Below are positions 28,905 to 38,528 of a stretch of DNA of 64,000 nt, one piece after another. Where the stretch lies: the NCBI RefSeq assembly GCF_036250695.1, contig NZ_CP109427.1, positions 1,116,001-1,180,000 of the forward strand, in the 5' to 3' direction. Source of the DNA: Streptomyces sp. NBC_01497. GTDB lineage: Bacteria > Actinomycetota > Actinomycetes > Streptomycetales > Streptomycetaceae. Position 1 is the first letter of the stretch. Every line of letters begins with the position of its first letter. The notes beneath the pieces were generated by a model that did no database searches, was not told the DNA's origin, and saw nothing but the letters and a program-made list of their open reading frames with translations. The position numbers and the translations under genes are program-made.

Positions 28905-28966
28905 CCCGGCACGGGACGCGGCGCCCGCCCCCGGGCGGGGGGCGGGCGCCGGTGTCCCGTGCCGGG
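28905..28966. terminator. Large nested bidirectional terminator hairpin
   Basis: Two stacked perfect 13-base stems. The outer pair is CCCGGCACGGGAC (28905-28917) with GTCCCGTGCCGGG (28954-28966). The inner pair is GGCGCCCGCCCCC (28920-28932) with its complement at 28938-28950. A 2/3-base bulge separates the stems and the loop is five bases. It lies between the convergent second ROK gene and xylA, ending seven bases from the xylA stop. Confidence 0.8.
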
Positions 28967-28972
28967 GGTTCC

Positions 28973-30142
28973 TCAGCGGGCGCCCAGGAGGTGGTCCATC
29001 GCGAGCTGGTCGAGGTGCTCGAACGCCATGCCGCGCTCCGCCGCCGCCTCCGCGTCGAACTCCTCGTACGCGGCGCGGTCGCCGAGCAGACCCGCGAGCC
29101 CGTCCTGGGCGGTGGGCAGCGCCAGTTCGTCGAGACGGGACGCGCGCAGCGCCTCCTGGACCTCCGGGTCGGCGCGGAACGCCGCCGCGTGGTCCTTGAG
29201 GATCAGGTAGTTGCGCATGCAGCCCGCGGCCGACGCCCACACCCCGTCGAAGTCCTCGGTGCGCGGCGGCTTGAAGTCGAAGTGGCGGCAGCCGTCCCAG
29301 CCGGCGGTCTCCAGCAGGTCCACGAGCCAGAACGCGGCGCGCACGTCGCCCGCGCCGAAGCGCAGGTCCTGGTCGTACTTGATGCCGCTCTGGCCGTTGA
29401 GGTCGATGTGGTAGAGCTTGTCGGACCACAGCGCCTGGGCGATGGAGTGCGGGAAGTTGAGCCCGGCCATCTGCTCGTGGCCGACCTCCGGGTTGACGCC
29501 GAACAGCTCCGGCTTCTCCAGCCGCTCGATGAACGCGAGCGCGTGGCCCACCGTGGGCAGCAGGATGTCGCCGCGCGGCTCGTTGGGCTTGGGCTCGATC
29601 GCGAAGCGCATGTCGTAGCCCTTCTCGGTGACGTACTCACCGAGCAGGTCGAACGCTTCCTTCATCCGGTCGAGCGCGAGGCGTACGTCCTTCGCGCCGC
29701 CCGACTCGGCTCCCTCGCGGCCGCCCCACGCCACGTACGTCTTCGCCCCGAGTTCGGCGGCGAGGTCGATGTTGCGGATGACCTTGCGCAGCGCGAAGCG
29801 CCGTACGTCGCGGTCGTTCGCGGTGAACCCGCCGTCCTTGAAGACGGGGTGGGTGAAGAGGTTGGTGGTGGCCATCTCCACGACGATGCCTGTCGCGTCG
29901 AGCGCCTGACGGAAGTGCTTGACGTGCGACTCGCGCTCCGCCTCCGACGACCCGAACGGAATGAGGTCGTCGTCGTGGAAGGTGACGGCGTACGCCCCGA
30001 GGTCGGACAGCCGGCGCACGGACTCGGCGGGGTCGAGGGCGGCCCGGGTGGCGTCGCCGAACGGGTCCCTGCCCTGCCAGCCGACCGTCCAGAGGCCGAA
30101 GCTGAACTTGTCCTCGCGGGTGGGTGTGAAGCGTTCCGTCAT
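28973..30142 (-). CDS. xylA: Xylose isomerase
   Basis: Converts D-xylose to D-xylulose (and glucose to fructose) in the cytoplasm; 389 residues, the usual length for Streptomyces XylA. Seen: [29 protein letters not shown], the catalytic His/Asp motif [12 protein letters not shown] (His54, Asp57), WGGREG, the metal and catalytic region [22 protein letters not shown], and [14 protein letters not shown]. All metal ligands visible in these motifs are intact. Divergent from xylB across 255 bases that carry a probable promoter and TTTGTTT boxes. It ends at a very strong hairpin. Confidence 0.98.
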   Translation of the reverse strand: MTERFTPTREDKFSFGLWTVGWQGRDPFGDATRAALDPAESVRRLSDLGAYAVTFHDDDLIPFGSSEAERESHVKHFRQALDATGIVVEMATTNLFTHPVFKDGGFTANDRDVRRFALRKVIRNIDLAAELGAKTYVAWGGREGAESGGAKDVRLALDRMKEAFDLLGEYVTEKGYDMRFAIEPKPNEPRGDILLPTVGHALAFIERLEKPELFGVNPEVGHEQMAGLNFPHSIAQALWSDKLYHIDLNGQSGIKYDQDLRFGAGDVRAAFWLVDLLETAGWDGCRHFDFKPPRTEDFDGVWASAAGCMRNYLILKDHAAAFRADPEVQEALRASRLDELALPTAQDGLAGLLGDRAAYEEFDAEAAAERGMAFEHLDQLAMDHLLGAR

Positions 30143-30397
30143 TGCCGTTGGCCGCCTTCGCTGCCTCAAAGGTCCGTCCGACCTTTTTGTTTTCTGACAT
30201 GACTAATATGGCACGAGGCTTCGGGAACGCAACAGTCCCGCAGGTGCCCGAACATGTCACACGGATCGACGCCGCGTCGGACCGGTCACACGGACCCACA
30301 CCCGTGACGCGCCCGCCCTGTCTCGCGTAATTTGTTTCCCGCCCGTTCAAAACCACGCTCAGCACGGCGCCCGCCGTCGCCCGGAGAAGAGGCCCCC
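30143..30397. promoter_or_regulatory. xylA-xylB divergent promoter region
   Basis: On the minus strand TTGCGT (30232-30227) and TATTAG (30208-30203), separated by 18 bases, could form the xylA promoter. TTTGTTTTC (30186-30194) lies just downstream, and a second copy TTTGTTTCC (30331-30339) lies 60 bases before the xylB start. The TTTGTTT core resembles the half-site of Bacillus XylR operators, so these may be sites for the nearby ROK protein. This match is by eye only. Confidence 0.45.
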
Positions 30398-31873
30398 ATG
30401 TCGCGAACACCGCTCGTGATCGGCGTGGACAGTTCCACCCAGTCCACCAAGGCAGCCGTCACCGACGCGGCCACCGGCAAGCTGCTCGCCGTGGGCCGCG
30501 CCCAGCACCGGGTGAGCGGGGAGGGCGGCGCCCGCGAGAGCGACCCCGAAGTGTGGTGGACCGCGCTGCGCGACGCCGTCGCCGCGGGCCTCGCGGACGC
30601 GGGCGCCGACCCGGGCGACGTCCGGGGGATCGCGGTCGCGGGGCAGCAGCACGGGCTGGTCGTACTGGACGGCGCGGGACGCCCGTTGCGGCCCGCCATG
30701 CTGTGGAACGACACCCGCTCGGCGCCCCAGGCCGTAGCGCTCACCGAGGCGTTCGGCGGCGCCGAGGCCTGGGCCGCCCGTACCGGTTCGGTCCCGGTCG
30801 CCTCGATCACCGCGACGAAGTGGCAGTGGCTGCGCGAACACGAACCCGCGGTCACCGAGGCCGCGGCGGCGGTGCGGCTGCCGCACGACTTCCTCACCGA
30901 GCGGCTGTCCGGGGCGGCCGTGACCGACCCGGGCGACGCCTCCGGCACCGGCTGGTACGCGACGGCGAACGGCGCCTACGACCCCGAACTGCTCGACCTG
31001 CTCGGCCTGGACGCGGGCCTGCTGCCCGCGGTGGCGCCGACGGGCGCCACCCGGGCCGGCACGCTCACCGCCGCGGCGGCCGCGGCGTTGGGGCTGCCCG
31101 CCGGGATCGCCGTGGCGGCCGGTACGGGCGACAACATGAGCGCGGCGGTGGGCCTGGGGCTCGGTGGCGCGGGCCTGCTCGACCACCCGGTGCTCAGCCT
31201 CGGCACCTCGGGCACCGTGTTCGCGGCGACCAGGACCCGGCCGCGGTCCGTCGCGCTGAACGGCTTCGCCGGGGCGGACGGCACCTACCTGCCGCTCGGC
31301 TGCACCCTGAACTGCACGCAGGCCGTCGACAAGGTGGCCGAACTGCTGCGGCTCGACCGCGAGGACACCGAGCCCGGTGGCGAGGCGGTCCTCCTGCCGT
31401 ACCTGGACGGCGAGCGCACCCCCGACCTGCCGATGGCGGCGGGGCTGCTGACCGGTCTGCGCCACGACACGACGCCCCGGCAACTGCTGGGCGCCGCGTA
31501 CGAGGGCGCCGCCTTCACGGTGCTGCGCGCGCTCGACGAGGTGCTGCGCGCCTGCGGCCTCGACCCGGCGGCGCCGGAGGTCGCGGCACGGCCGCTGCGG
31601 CTGATCGGCGGCGGCGCGCAGGGGCGCGCGTGGACGTCGACCGTGCTGCGGCTCTCCGGCCGTCCGGTGATCGTCCCGGCCAGCGGCGAGCTGGTCGCGC
31701 TCGGCGCGGCGGCCCTCGCGGCGGCAGCGGCGGACGGCGAGGACGCGGTGGCCGTGGCGAGCGAGTGGGGCACCGGCGCGGGCACGGAGCTGGAGCCGGT
31801 CGCGCGCGACACCGAGACGTGGGAGCGGGTGGCGTCGGTGCTGGAGCGAGCGGCGCCGAACCTGCTGGCCTGA
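30398..31873 (+). CDS. xylB: Xylulokinase
   Basis: Phosphorylates D-xylulose with ATP to xylulose 5-phosphate, feeding the pentose phosphate pathway; 491 residues. Seen: the FGGY-family start LVIGVDSSTQSTKAAV, AGQQHGLVVLDGAGRPLRPAMLWNDTRS, the catalytic Asp motif GTGDNMSAAVG, SLGTSGTVFA, LPYLDGERTPDLP and LIGGGAQGRAW. GGAGAAGAGG lies about 6 bases before the ATG. It diverges from xylA and converges on the LysR gene at 32032-32946. Confidence 0.97.
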   Translation: MSRTPLVIGVDSSTQSTKAAVTDAATGKLLAVGRAQHRVSGEGGARESDPEVWWTALRDAVAAGLADAGADPGDVRGIAVAGQQHGLVVLDGAGRPLRPAMLWNDTRSAPQAVALTEAFGGAEAWAARTGSVPVASITATKWQWLREHEPAVTEAAAAVRLPHDFLTERLSGAAVTDPGDASGTGWYATANGAYDPELLDLLGLDAGLLPAVAPTGATRAGTLTAAAAAALGLPAGIAVAAGTGDNMSAAVGLGLGGAGLLDHPVLSLGTSGTVFAATRTRPRSVALNGFAGADGTYLPLGCTLNCTQAVDKVAELLRLDREDTEPGGEAVLLPYLDGERTPDLPMAAGLLTGLRHDTTPRQLLGAAYEGAAFTVLRALDEVLRACGLDPAAPEVAARPLRLIGGGAQGRAWTSTVLRLSGRPVIVPASGELVALGAAALAAAAADGEDAVAVASEWGTGAGTELEPVARDTETWERVASVLERAAPNLLA

Positions 31874-32031
31874 CCCGGCGGGCCCGGCCGACGCGGTGGC
31901 CGATGCGGTGACGAGTCGAGTGCACGACGGCCCGCGCGGGGATGACGGGGGGCGGCCGGCGGGGCGGCGAGGGGCCCTCCGCGTGGTGGGCCCGCGGCGG
32001 CCACCGTCCCGCGCGCCGGCCCGCGGTTTCC

Positions 32032-32946
32032 TCAGCCCGTCGTCAGCCCCGCCGCCGCGTCGGACAGCGCCGCGAGCACGGGTGCGATCAGCGGATGGGC
32101 CTCCGCGCCCGTGCGCACCGCGGCGAAGACGCGCCGCGTCGCGCGCGGGCCCGCCACGGGTCGTACGACCGTGCCCTTGAGCTCCATGCCCCGCAGTGCG
32201 GACCGCGGCACGAGCGCGACGCCCGCGCCCGCGCCCGCGAGGGCCGCGACGGCACGGAAGTCGTCGGAGGCGTGCACCAGCCTGGGCTCGAACCCAGCCT
32301 GTTCACAGGCCAGTTGCGTCACCTCGTAGCAGGGGTTGCCGGGGTACTGCCCGATCCAGTCGTCGTCCGCGAGGGACGCGAGCTCGACCTCACCCGCAGC
32401 GCCGAGCGCGTGGTCGTCCGGCAGGACCGCGTCGAACGGCTCCGCGTACAGGGCCACCCGCGACAGCCGTACGTCGTCCTCCTTCGGCGCGCCCCGGTAC
32501 TCGACCGCGACCGCCACGTCCGCCGCGCCGTCGAGCACCATCGGCAGGCTCTCGTCGCCCTCCGCGTCCCGTACCCGGACACGGATGGCCGGGTGCGCGG
32601 CGGCCAGGACACGCAGAGCGGGGGCCAGGACCTCGGCGATCCCGGTGGCGAACGACGCCACCGTCACCTCGCCCGCCGTGCCGCCCGCGTAGGCGGCGAG
32701 CTCCGCCTCCGCCCGCTCCAGCTGCGCGAGCACCGCGTTGGCGTGCGTCAGCAGGATCTCGCCCGCCGCGGTCAGCCGCACACCGCGCCCGCTGCGGGTG
32801 AGCAGCGCGTGCCCGGTCTCCTGCTCCAGCGCGGCGAGCTGCTGGGAGACGGCGGACGGCGTCAGATAGAGCGCTGCGGCCGCGGCGGTCACCGTACGGT
32901 GGTCCGCCACGGCCCGCAGGACGCGCAGGCGTTTCGGGTCGATCAC
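32032..32946 (-). CDS. LysR-family transcriptional regulator
   Basis: 304 residues from GTG. Seen: an N-terminal winged helix (RLRVLRAVADHRTVTAAAAALYLTPSAVSQQLAALEQETGHALL) and a C-terminal effector domain of the periplasmic-binding fold (GEVTVASFATGIAEVLAPAL, DVAVAVEY, VPRSALRG). It lies 45 bases after kbl on the same strand, so it may be cotranscribed with tdh-kbl and respond to threonine, glycine or a related amino acid; unproven, as LysR genes usually diverge from their targets. Confidence 0.93.
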   Translation of the reverse strand: MIDPKRLRVLRAVADHRTVTAAAAALYLTPSAVSQQLAALEQETGHALLTRSGRGVRLTAAGEILLTHANAVLAQLERAEAELAAYAGGTAGEVTVASFATGIAEVLAPALRVLAAAHPAIRVRVRDAEGDESLPMVLDGAADVAVAVEYRGAPKEDDVRLSRVALYAEPFDAVLPDDHALGAAGEVELASLADDDWIGQYPGNPCYEVTQLACEQAGFEPRLVHASDDFRAVAALAGAGAGVALVPRSALRGMELKGTVVRPVAGPRATRRVFAAVRTGAEAHPLIAPVLAALSDAAAGLTTG

Positions 32947-32991
32947 CCGTCCATTTTGTCAGGCATCGCGCGGCGCCGGCCGCGCGGGAGG

Positions 32992-34185
32992 TCAGCCGCC
33001 CAGGGCCGCACGGGCCTCGGTGAACGCCGTCACCGCGCGCTCGACGTCCTCGGTGGAGTGGGCCGCCGAGAGCTGGACCCGGATACGGGCCTTGTCCATC
33101 GGCACCACCGGGTACGAGAAGCCGATCACATACACGCCGCGCTCCAGCAGGAGCTCCGCCATCCGGCCCGCCTCACCGGCGTCCCCGATCATCACCGGGG
33201 TGATGGGGTGGTCGCCGGGCAGGATGGCGAAGCCCTCCTCGGTCATCCTGCGACGGAAGCGCGCCGTGTTCGCCTTCAGCTTCTCGCGCAGCTCGCCCGC
33301 GCTCTCCAGCAGGTCCAGGACGGTGAGCGAGGCGGCGGCGATGGTCGGCGCGAGGGAGTTGGAGAAGAGGTACGGGCGCGAGCGCTGGCGCAGCAGCGCC
33401 ACGATCTCGGCGCGGGCCGCGACGTAGCCGCCGGACGCGCCGCCGAGGGCCTTGCCGAGGGTGCCGGTGATGATGTCGACGCGGTCCATCACGCCGTGCA
33501 GTTCCGGGGTACCGCGCCCGCCGTCGCCGACGAAGCCGACGGCGTGCGAGTCGTCCACCATCACCATCGCGTCGTAGCGCTCGGCGAGGTCGCAGATCTC
33601 CCGCAGCGGGGCGACGTAGCCGTCCATGGAGAAGACGCCGTCGGTGACGATCAGGCGGCGGCGCGCGTCGCCGGCCTCCTTCAGGCGCTCCTCCAGCTCG
33701 GCCATGTCGCGGTTGGCGTAGCGGTAGCGGCGGGCCTTCGACAGGCGGATGCCGTCGATGATGCTGGCGTGGTTGAGGGCGTCGGAGATGACCGCGTCCT
33801 GCGCGTCGAGGAGGGTCTCGAACACGCCGCCGTTGGCGTCGAAGCAGGACGAGTAGAGGATCGTGTCCTCCTGCCCGAGGAAGCCCGACAGGCGCGCTTC
33901 GAGCTCCTTGTGGATCTCCTGGGTACCGCAGATGAAACGCACGGACGCCATGCCGTAGCCCCAGCGGTCGAGCGCGTTCTTGGCGGCGGCGAGCACGTCG
34001 GGGTGGTCGGCGAGGCCGAGGTAGTTGTTGGCGCAGAAGTTGAGGACCTGGGCGCCGGACCCGTCGGCACCGACCCCGACCGACGCGCTCTGCGGGGTGG
34101 TGATCACCCGCTCCGGCTTGAAGAGTCCCGCCTCGCGGATCTCGTCGAGGGTGGCACGCAGATCGTCCCGTACAGACGCGAACAT
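32992..34185 (-). CDS. kbl: Glycine C-acetyltransferase (2-amino-3-ketobutyrate CoA ligase)
   Basis: PLP enzyme of 397 residues that splits 2-amino-3-ketobutyrate with CoA into glycine and acetyl-CoA, the second step of threonine breakdown. Seen: [53 protein letters not shown] and the PLP lysine motif [17 protein letters not shown]. Length and motifs match Kbl rather than related KAPA synthase (BioF), supported by the tdh gene 36 bases upstream in the same operon. Confidence 0.97.
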   Translation of the reverse strand: MFASVRDDLRATLDEIREAGLFKPERVITTPQSASVGVGADGSGAQVLNFCANNYLGLADHPDVLAAAKNALDRWGYGMASVRFICGTQEIHKELEARLSGFLGQEDTILYSSCFDANGGVFETLLDAQDAVISDALNHASIIDGIRLSKARRYRYANRDMAELEERLKEAGDARRRLIVTDGVFSMDGYVAPLREICDLAERYDAMVMVDDSHAVGFVGDGGRGTPELHGVMDRVDIITGTLGKALGGASGGYVAARAEIVALLRQRSRPYLFSNSLAPTIAAASLTVLDLLESAGELREKLKANTARFRRRMTEEGFAILPGDHPITPVMIGDAGEAGRMAELLLERGVYVIGFSYPVVPMDKARIRVQLSAAHSTEDVERAVTAFTEARAALGG

Positions 34186-34221
34186 GTGATGAGCTCCCGG
34201 AGTCGTGGGCGTTTTCAGTTG

Positions 34222-35250
34222 TCAGTTGTCCCAGTTGAGGATGATCTTGCCGCTGCGCGCGGTGGCCGCCTCGTCGAACGCGGCGTCGAAGTCCTCGTAC
34301 CCGTAGCTGCCGGTGATGACGGGGCTGAGATCCAGGCCGCCCTCGATGAGCACCTGCATCCCGTACCACGTCTCGAACATCTCGCGGCCGTAGATGCCCT
34401 TGATCGTGATCATGTTCTGCACGATCTTCGACCAGTCGACGGCGAACTCCTTGGCGGGCAGCCCGAGCATGGCGATCCTGCCGCCGTGCGTCATGTTGTC
34501 GAGCATGTCCCGTACGGCCTCGGCGCGGCCGGACATCTCCAGGCCGATGTCGAAGCCCTCCTTGAGGCCGAGCTGCTCCTGGGCGTCCGCGATGGTGTGG
34601 CGGGAGACGTCGAGGGCGAGCGTGACCCCGACCTTGCGGGCGATTTCCAGCCGCTCGGGGCTGACGTCGGTGATGACGACGTTGCGGGCACCGGCGTGCT
34701 TGACGACCGCGGCGGCCATGATGCCGATCGGGCCGGCTCCCGTGATCAGCACGTCCTCGTTCAGGGAGGGGAAGCTGAGCGCGGTGTGCACGGCGTTGCC
34801 GAACGGGTCGAAGATGGCCGCCACGTCCAGGTCGACCTTCGTACGGTGCACCCAGACGTTCGACGCGGGCAGCGCCACGTACTCGGCGAAGGCGCCTGGC
34901 CGGCCGACGCCGAGGCCGACCGTGTTGCGGCAGAGGTGGCGGCGGCCCGCGAGGCAGTTGCGGCACTTGCCGCAGACCAGGTGGCCCTCGCCGCTGACCA
35001 GGTCGCCGACGGCGATGTCCGGGACGTCCGCGCCGACGGCCGCGACCTCGCCGACGAACTCGTGGCCGATGACCAGCGGGGTGGCGACGGCGCCCTGGGC
35101 CCAGCCGTCCCAGGCCCTGATGTGCAGGTCCGTGCCGCAGATGCCGGTGCGCAGGACCTTGATCAGCACGTCCCCGGGGCCGTGCTGCGGCTCCGGGACG
35201 TCCAGGAGCCACAGCCCTGGTTCGGCGTGCTGCTTGACGAGTGCCTTCAT
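34222..35250 (-). CDS. tdh: L-threonine 3-dehydrogenase
   Basis: Zinc- and NAD-dependent alcohol dehydrogenase family enzyme of 342 residues, oxidising L-threonine to 2-amino-3-ketobutyrate, the substrate of Kbl. Seen: catalytic-zinc residues in GICGTDLHI and IGHEFVGE; the structural zinc cluster [15 protein letters not shown]; the Rossmann motif [14 protein letters not shown]; and [28 protein letters not shown], characteristic of Tdh. GGAG sits 8 bases before the ATG. First gene of the tdh-kbl(-lysR) operon. Confidence 0.97.
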   Translation of the reverse strand: MKALVKQHAEPGLWLLDVPEPQHGPGDVLIKVLRTGICGTDLHIRAWDGWAQGAVATPLVIGHEFVGEVAAVGADVPDIAVGDLVSGEGHLVCGKCRNCLAGRRHLCRNTVGLGVGRPGAFAEYVALPASNVWVHRTKVDLDVAAIFDPFGNAVHTALSFPSLNEDVLITGAGPIGIMAAAVVKHAGARNVVITDVSPERLEIARKVGVTLALDVSRHTIADAQEQLGLKEGFDIGLEMSGRAEAVRDMLDNMTHGGRIAMLGLPAKEFAVDWSKIVQNMITIKGIYGREMFETWYGMQVLIEGGLDLSPVITGSYGYEDFDAAFDEAATARSGKIILNWDN

Positions 35251-35362
35251 CGGCAGGGCTCCCGGCGGTGACGAGACGGATGATCGTGTTCCGGAACCAA
35301 TCTCGCCGCTGCGGGCACCCCCCGTCCATCGAGGATTTCTTAACCGGCCCCACAGATCAGCT

Positions 35363-36331
35363 TCACGCACGCTCCGCCCGGCGCTTCGTCGGCTGGGAAG
35401 GAACCGCCGGCAGATTGCCGCCTGCCACCGGTACGGAAACGATCTCCGGCGTGTTCGCGCTGCTCGGCCGCCGTGCCGGGTCGGTGGCACGGGTGAGCAG
35501 CACGACGCCGCGCGCCGCGAGCACCGCCCCCACGACGGCCGCGGCGATGCCGAGCGGACCGCCTTGGAGCCGTTCGCCCAGCAGGATGAGCCCGATCGCC
35601 GAGGCGGCCACCGGGTTCGCGAGCGTGAGCAGCGACAGCGGCGCGCCCAGCCCGCCCCGGTAGGACGCCTGCGCGAGCAGCAGCCCGCCGCACGCGAACA
35701 GGGCGACGAGGACGGCGACGATCGCGACGCCCCACGCCGGCATCCGGCCACCGCCGCCCGCGGTAATGGTGACGGTGACGGTCTGCGTGAGCGCCGAGGC
35801 GACACCGGAGGCGACACCCGAGGCGGTCGCGTGCCGCAGGCCGGGCCGGGCGCCGGGCAGGGAGAAGACCAGCAGGGCGGCCACCGCGGCGGCCGTCGCC
35901 GAGACGCCGAGTGCCTGCGGCAGCGAGAGCGCCTCGGACGGCGCGCTCCCCGAGGCGGCCAGCAGGATCGCCGCGAGGCCCAGGAGCGTGCAGGCCGTGC
36001 CGGTCCACTCGCCCCGGCTGACCTTGCGGCCCGCCCGGTAGGCGCCGAGCGGGACGGCGGCCACCAGGGTGAGCGCGCCGAGCGGCTGGACGACCGTGAG
36101 GGGCCCGTACGCGAGGGCCGCGACGTGCAGGAGCGCGCCGGTGACGTTGAGCCCGACGGCCCACCACCAGGCGCCGCGCCGCAGCAGCGCGAGCAGCCCG
36201 CCGCCGGTGCGACCGGGGGCCCGCTCCCCCGCGCCGCTCGCCGCGAGGCGTTCCTGGGCCACGGCCGCGACCGCGTAGGCGACGGCCGAGACGAGGGAGA
36301 GGCCGACGGCGGCGAGGGTCGCGGCGGTCAT
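35363..36331 (-). CDS. EamA/DMT-family membrane transporter
   Basis: Drug/metabolite transporter-type protein of 322 residues with about nine or ten hydrophobic helices in two halves. Seen: [42 protein letters not shown], and [25 protein letters not shown] near the end, the usual DMT signature. The ATG overlaps the stop of the PAP2 gene by four bases (ATGA), so the two are translated together. Substrate unknown. The C-terminal 35 residues are polar and probably cytoplasmic. Confidence 0.88.
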   Translation of the reverse strand: MTAATLAAVGLSLVSAVAYAVAAVAQERLAASGAGERAPGRTGGGLLALLRRGAWWWAVGLNVTGALLHVAALAYGPLTVVQPLGALTLVAAVPLGAYRAGRKVSRGEWTGTACTLLGLAAILLAASGSAPSEALSLPQALGVSATAAAVAALLVFSLPGARPGLRHATASGVASGVASALTQTVTVTITAGGGGRMPAWGVAIVAVLVALFACGGLLLAQASYRGGLGAPLSLLTLANPVAASAIGLILLGERLQGGPLGIAAAVVGAVLAARGVVLLTRATDPARRPSSANTPEIVSVPVAGGNLPAVPSQPTKRRAERA

Positions 36332-37302
36332 CGGCGGACTCCGGCCGTGCGGGCGGCGCCCGCGGTGCTCGCGGACCCCGCGTCCCCGGTCCTTGCCGAC
36401 CGCCCCGGGCCGGCCGGCGGACGAGTCCGGGGTCCGGGCAGATGGCGGCGTACGACGAGGCCGCCGCCGCGGTACGCCGTCGCGCTCGGAACCCGCAGCA
36501 GCGCGAGCGCGGCCACCAGCAGCGCCGTGGCGACGAGCGTGTCGAGCCAGTAGTGGTTCGCCGTGGCGATGATCACGAAGAGGGTGAGCAGCGGATGCAG
36601 CAGCCACAGCCACCGCAGGCGCGACGCGGTCGCCGCGATCAGCCCGATCGCCACCATCAGGGCCCAGGCGAAGTGCAGGGACGGCATGGCGGCGAACTGG
36701 TTCTCCACCGAACTCGCGGAAGGGTCGGCGGCGTACACCGAAGGCCCGTAGAGGCGGGCGGTGTCGACGAGGCCGGTCAGGCCCAGCATGCGTGGCGGGG
36801 CGAGCGGCACCAGCAGGTGGAGCACGAGCGCCCCGCCGGTCACCGCCGTCAGGACGCGGCGTGACCAGAGGTAGTGGCGGGGGCGCTTGAGGTAGAGCCA
36901 GCCGAGGAAGAGGACCGTCGCGGGGAAGTGGACCGCCGCGTAGTAGGTGTTGGCGAGGTGGACGAGGGTGTCGCCGTGCAGCAGCAGGTGCTGGAGGTCG
37001 GCCTCGTCGGGCAGATGGAGGTCCCGCTCCAGGTGCCACACGTCGCGGGCATTGCGGAACGCCTGATCCGTTCGGCCTTCGGCCAGTTGCCTGCCGAGTT
37101 TGTAGACGAGGAAGAGCGAGACGACCAGCGCCAGCTCACGGACGAGCGGCGGCCTGGCCGCCGTGTCGGCCGGCAGGCCGGGCGCCCGGGACGACCGCTG
37201 TCCGGTCGTGCCTGCCGGCGCGGCGGATATTCGGCCGTCCGGACGGGGTGGTCCGGCAGGACAGAGCCTGCTTCGCAGGGCGGGACCAGTCCGGGCGTTC
37301 AT
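36328..37302 (-). CDS. Aur1-like PAP2-superfamily membrane protein (inositolphosphotransferase type)
   Basis: Integral membrane enzyme of 324 residues. Seen: a disordered N-terminus (about 50 residues), several helices, then the PAP2 catalytic motifs in the inositolphosphotransferase arrangement: LAPPRMLG, MPSLHFAWALMVAIG (catalytic His) and TANHYWLDTLVATALL (His and Asp). Family members transfer phospho-inositol head groups or dephosphorylate lipids. It is cotranscribed with the EamA gene and diverges from a TetR gene, with a long perfect inverted repeat between them. Lipid head-group remodelling controlled by TetR is the likely theme (inference). Confidence 0.87.
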   Translation of the reverse strand: MNARTGPALRSRLCPAGPPRPDGRISAAPAGTTGQRSSRAPGLPADTAARPPLVRELALVVSLFLVYKLGRQLAEGRTDQAFRNARDVWHLERDLHLPDEADLQHLLLHGDTLVHLANTYYAAVHFPATVLFLGWLYLKRPRHYLWSRRVLTAVTGGALVLHLLVPLAPPRMLGLTGLVDTARLYGPSVYAADPSASSVENQFAAMPSLHFAWALMVAIGLIAATASRLRWLWLLHPLLTLFVIIATANHYWLDTLVATALLVAALALLRVPSATAYRGGGLVVRRHLPGPRTRPPAGPGRSARTGDAGSASTAGAARTAGVRR

Positions 37303-37378
37303 TCACCCGACCCCTTTGCATGAGCTGCACGGCGTGCGACGTCGTGGTGCGGTGACGGCTCGGCGGAGGCCTCGCCCT

Positions 37379-37432
37379 ATCGATACGCCAGTGTACCGAT
37401 ACGCTTCCGTATCGGTACACTGGCGTATCGAT
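37379..37432. promoter_or_regulatory. Perfect 25-bp inverted repeat, probable TetR operator
   Basis: Left arm 37379-37403 and right arm 37408-37432 are exact reverse complements over 25 bases, with only CTTC between. Each arm holds two copies of CGATACG-type half-sites around GTAC, so two repressor dimers could bind side by side, as known for QacR. It lies 63 bases before the tetR start and 77 bases before the divergent PAP2 start. As single-stranded DNA or RNA it would also form a very stable hairpin. Confidence 0.8.
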
Positions 37433-37494
37433 GTCGAATGCGTGTCCGGCCACCGGGTCCTGCGATCGGTCGCCCCGCCCGGAGAGGAGAGACG

Positions 37495-38280
37495 ATGACG
37501 TCAACACCGCGCCGCTCCAAGATCACACCCGAACGCGAGAAGGAGTTCTATCTGGCCGCCCTCGACCTGCTCCGGGAAGGCGGCTACGAAGCACTGACGA
37601 TGGAGGGCATCGCGGCCCGCACACGGTGCGGCAAGTCGACGCTCTACCGGCAGTGGCGGACCAAACCGCAGCTCGTCTGCGCGGCCCTGCGGGGCACCCG
37701 GGGCATGAAGCTCACCGAGATCGACACCGGCACACTCCGCGGCGACCTGCACGCGGTGGCCCACGCCACGAGCGCGAACGCGAACCGGGACACCGCTCTG
37801 ATGCACGCCCTCGTGCACGCCGCCCAGCAGAATCCCGACCTGCTGTCCGCCCTGCGCGAGAACCTGATCGAACCCGAGATCGCGGAGATCGACGCGATGG
37901 TGCGCAGGGCCGTGGAGCGGAGGGAGGTCGCGCCCGACAACCCGGCCGTCGAGTTCGTCGCCGTGCAGTTGTTCGGCCTGATGCGCGCACGGCCCCTGCT
38001 GCGGGGCGTCCACGCGGACGAGGAATACCTCGTACGCTTCCTCGAAGCATGCGTCCTGCCCGCTCTGGGCGTGCCGGCACGCCGGGGAACGCCGGCCCCG
38101 CCGGCCGCGACTCCCGCAGCCGGCGCGGCAGCCCTGCCGGATGAGCCGTGCGTATCGGATCCGGCGCCCGTCGCGGAGGCGCGGCCCGCACAGAGTGCGC
38201 CGTCCGCGCCGGATGCGGCGCCCTCGCCGCGCGCGGCGTCCCTGCCGGGCACACCGCCCGGCGCCCGGCCGGCCCGCTGA
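37495..38280 (+). CDS. TetR-family transcriptional regulator
   Basis: Repressor of 261 residues. Seen: N-terminal TetR helix-turn-helix (REKEFYLAALDLLREGGYEALTMEGIAARTRCGKSTLYRQWRTKPQLVCAAL, about residues 14-65) and a helical ligand-binding domain with a TetR_C-type region to about residue 195. The last 65 residues are an Ala/Pro-rich tail without clear structure, unusually long for the family. The ATG follows GGAGAGGAGAG. It most probably represses itself and the divergent PAP2-EamA operon through the inverted repeat at 37379-37432. A perfect hairpin follows the gene. Confidence 0.93.
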   Translation: MTSTPRRSKITPEREKEFYLAALDLLREGGYEALTMEGIAARTRCGKSTLYRQWRTKPQLVCAALRGTRGMKLTEIDTGTLRGDLHAVAHATSANANRDTALMHALVHAAQQNPDLLSALRENLIEPEIAEIDAMVRRAVERREVAPDNPAVEFVAVQLFGLMRARPLLRGVHADEEYLVRFLEACVLPALGVPARRGTPAPPAATPAAGAAALPDEPCVSDPAPVAEARPAQSAPSAPDAAPSPRAASLPGTPPGARPAR

Positions 38281-38371
38281 GGGCGGCCCCCAGAACGGCG
38301 GCCGGGTCTTCGAGCGGAGGGCCGGGCCGTCCGGCGCCGCACCGTGGGGACGGGCGCGGCGCACCCACCGG

Positions 38372-38402
38372 CCGGTGGGCCTCCGCAAAGGAGGCCCACC
38401 GG
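38372..38402 (+). terminator. Terminator hairpin after tetR
   Basis: Perfect 13-base stem CCGGTGGGCCTCC / GGAGGCCCACCGG around GCAAA, 92 bases after the tetR stop and before the IclR gene on the same strand. Confidence 0.75.
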
Positions 38403-38528
38403 TACGCGTGCGGCCCCGGCCTCCTGCGAGAATCGAGCGTGCCCCGCGCCGCGCCACCCCGGCCGGTGCTCCGCCGCACGGCGATCACCCGGGGCGGGCC
38501 CTGCGGGGCGGGACCACGGAGGCGACCG

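Noticed and set aside
32282..32298. T-arm-like sequence CTGGGCTCGAACCCAG suggesting a tRNA
   Set aside because: It is in the middle of the LysR coding sequence and no acceptor, D or anticodon arm can be folded around it.
31942..35271. Open frame of over 1100 codons on the plus strand across the LysR, kbl and tdh genes
   Set aside because: It runs antisense to three clearly recognisable genes and has no domain of its own.
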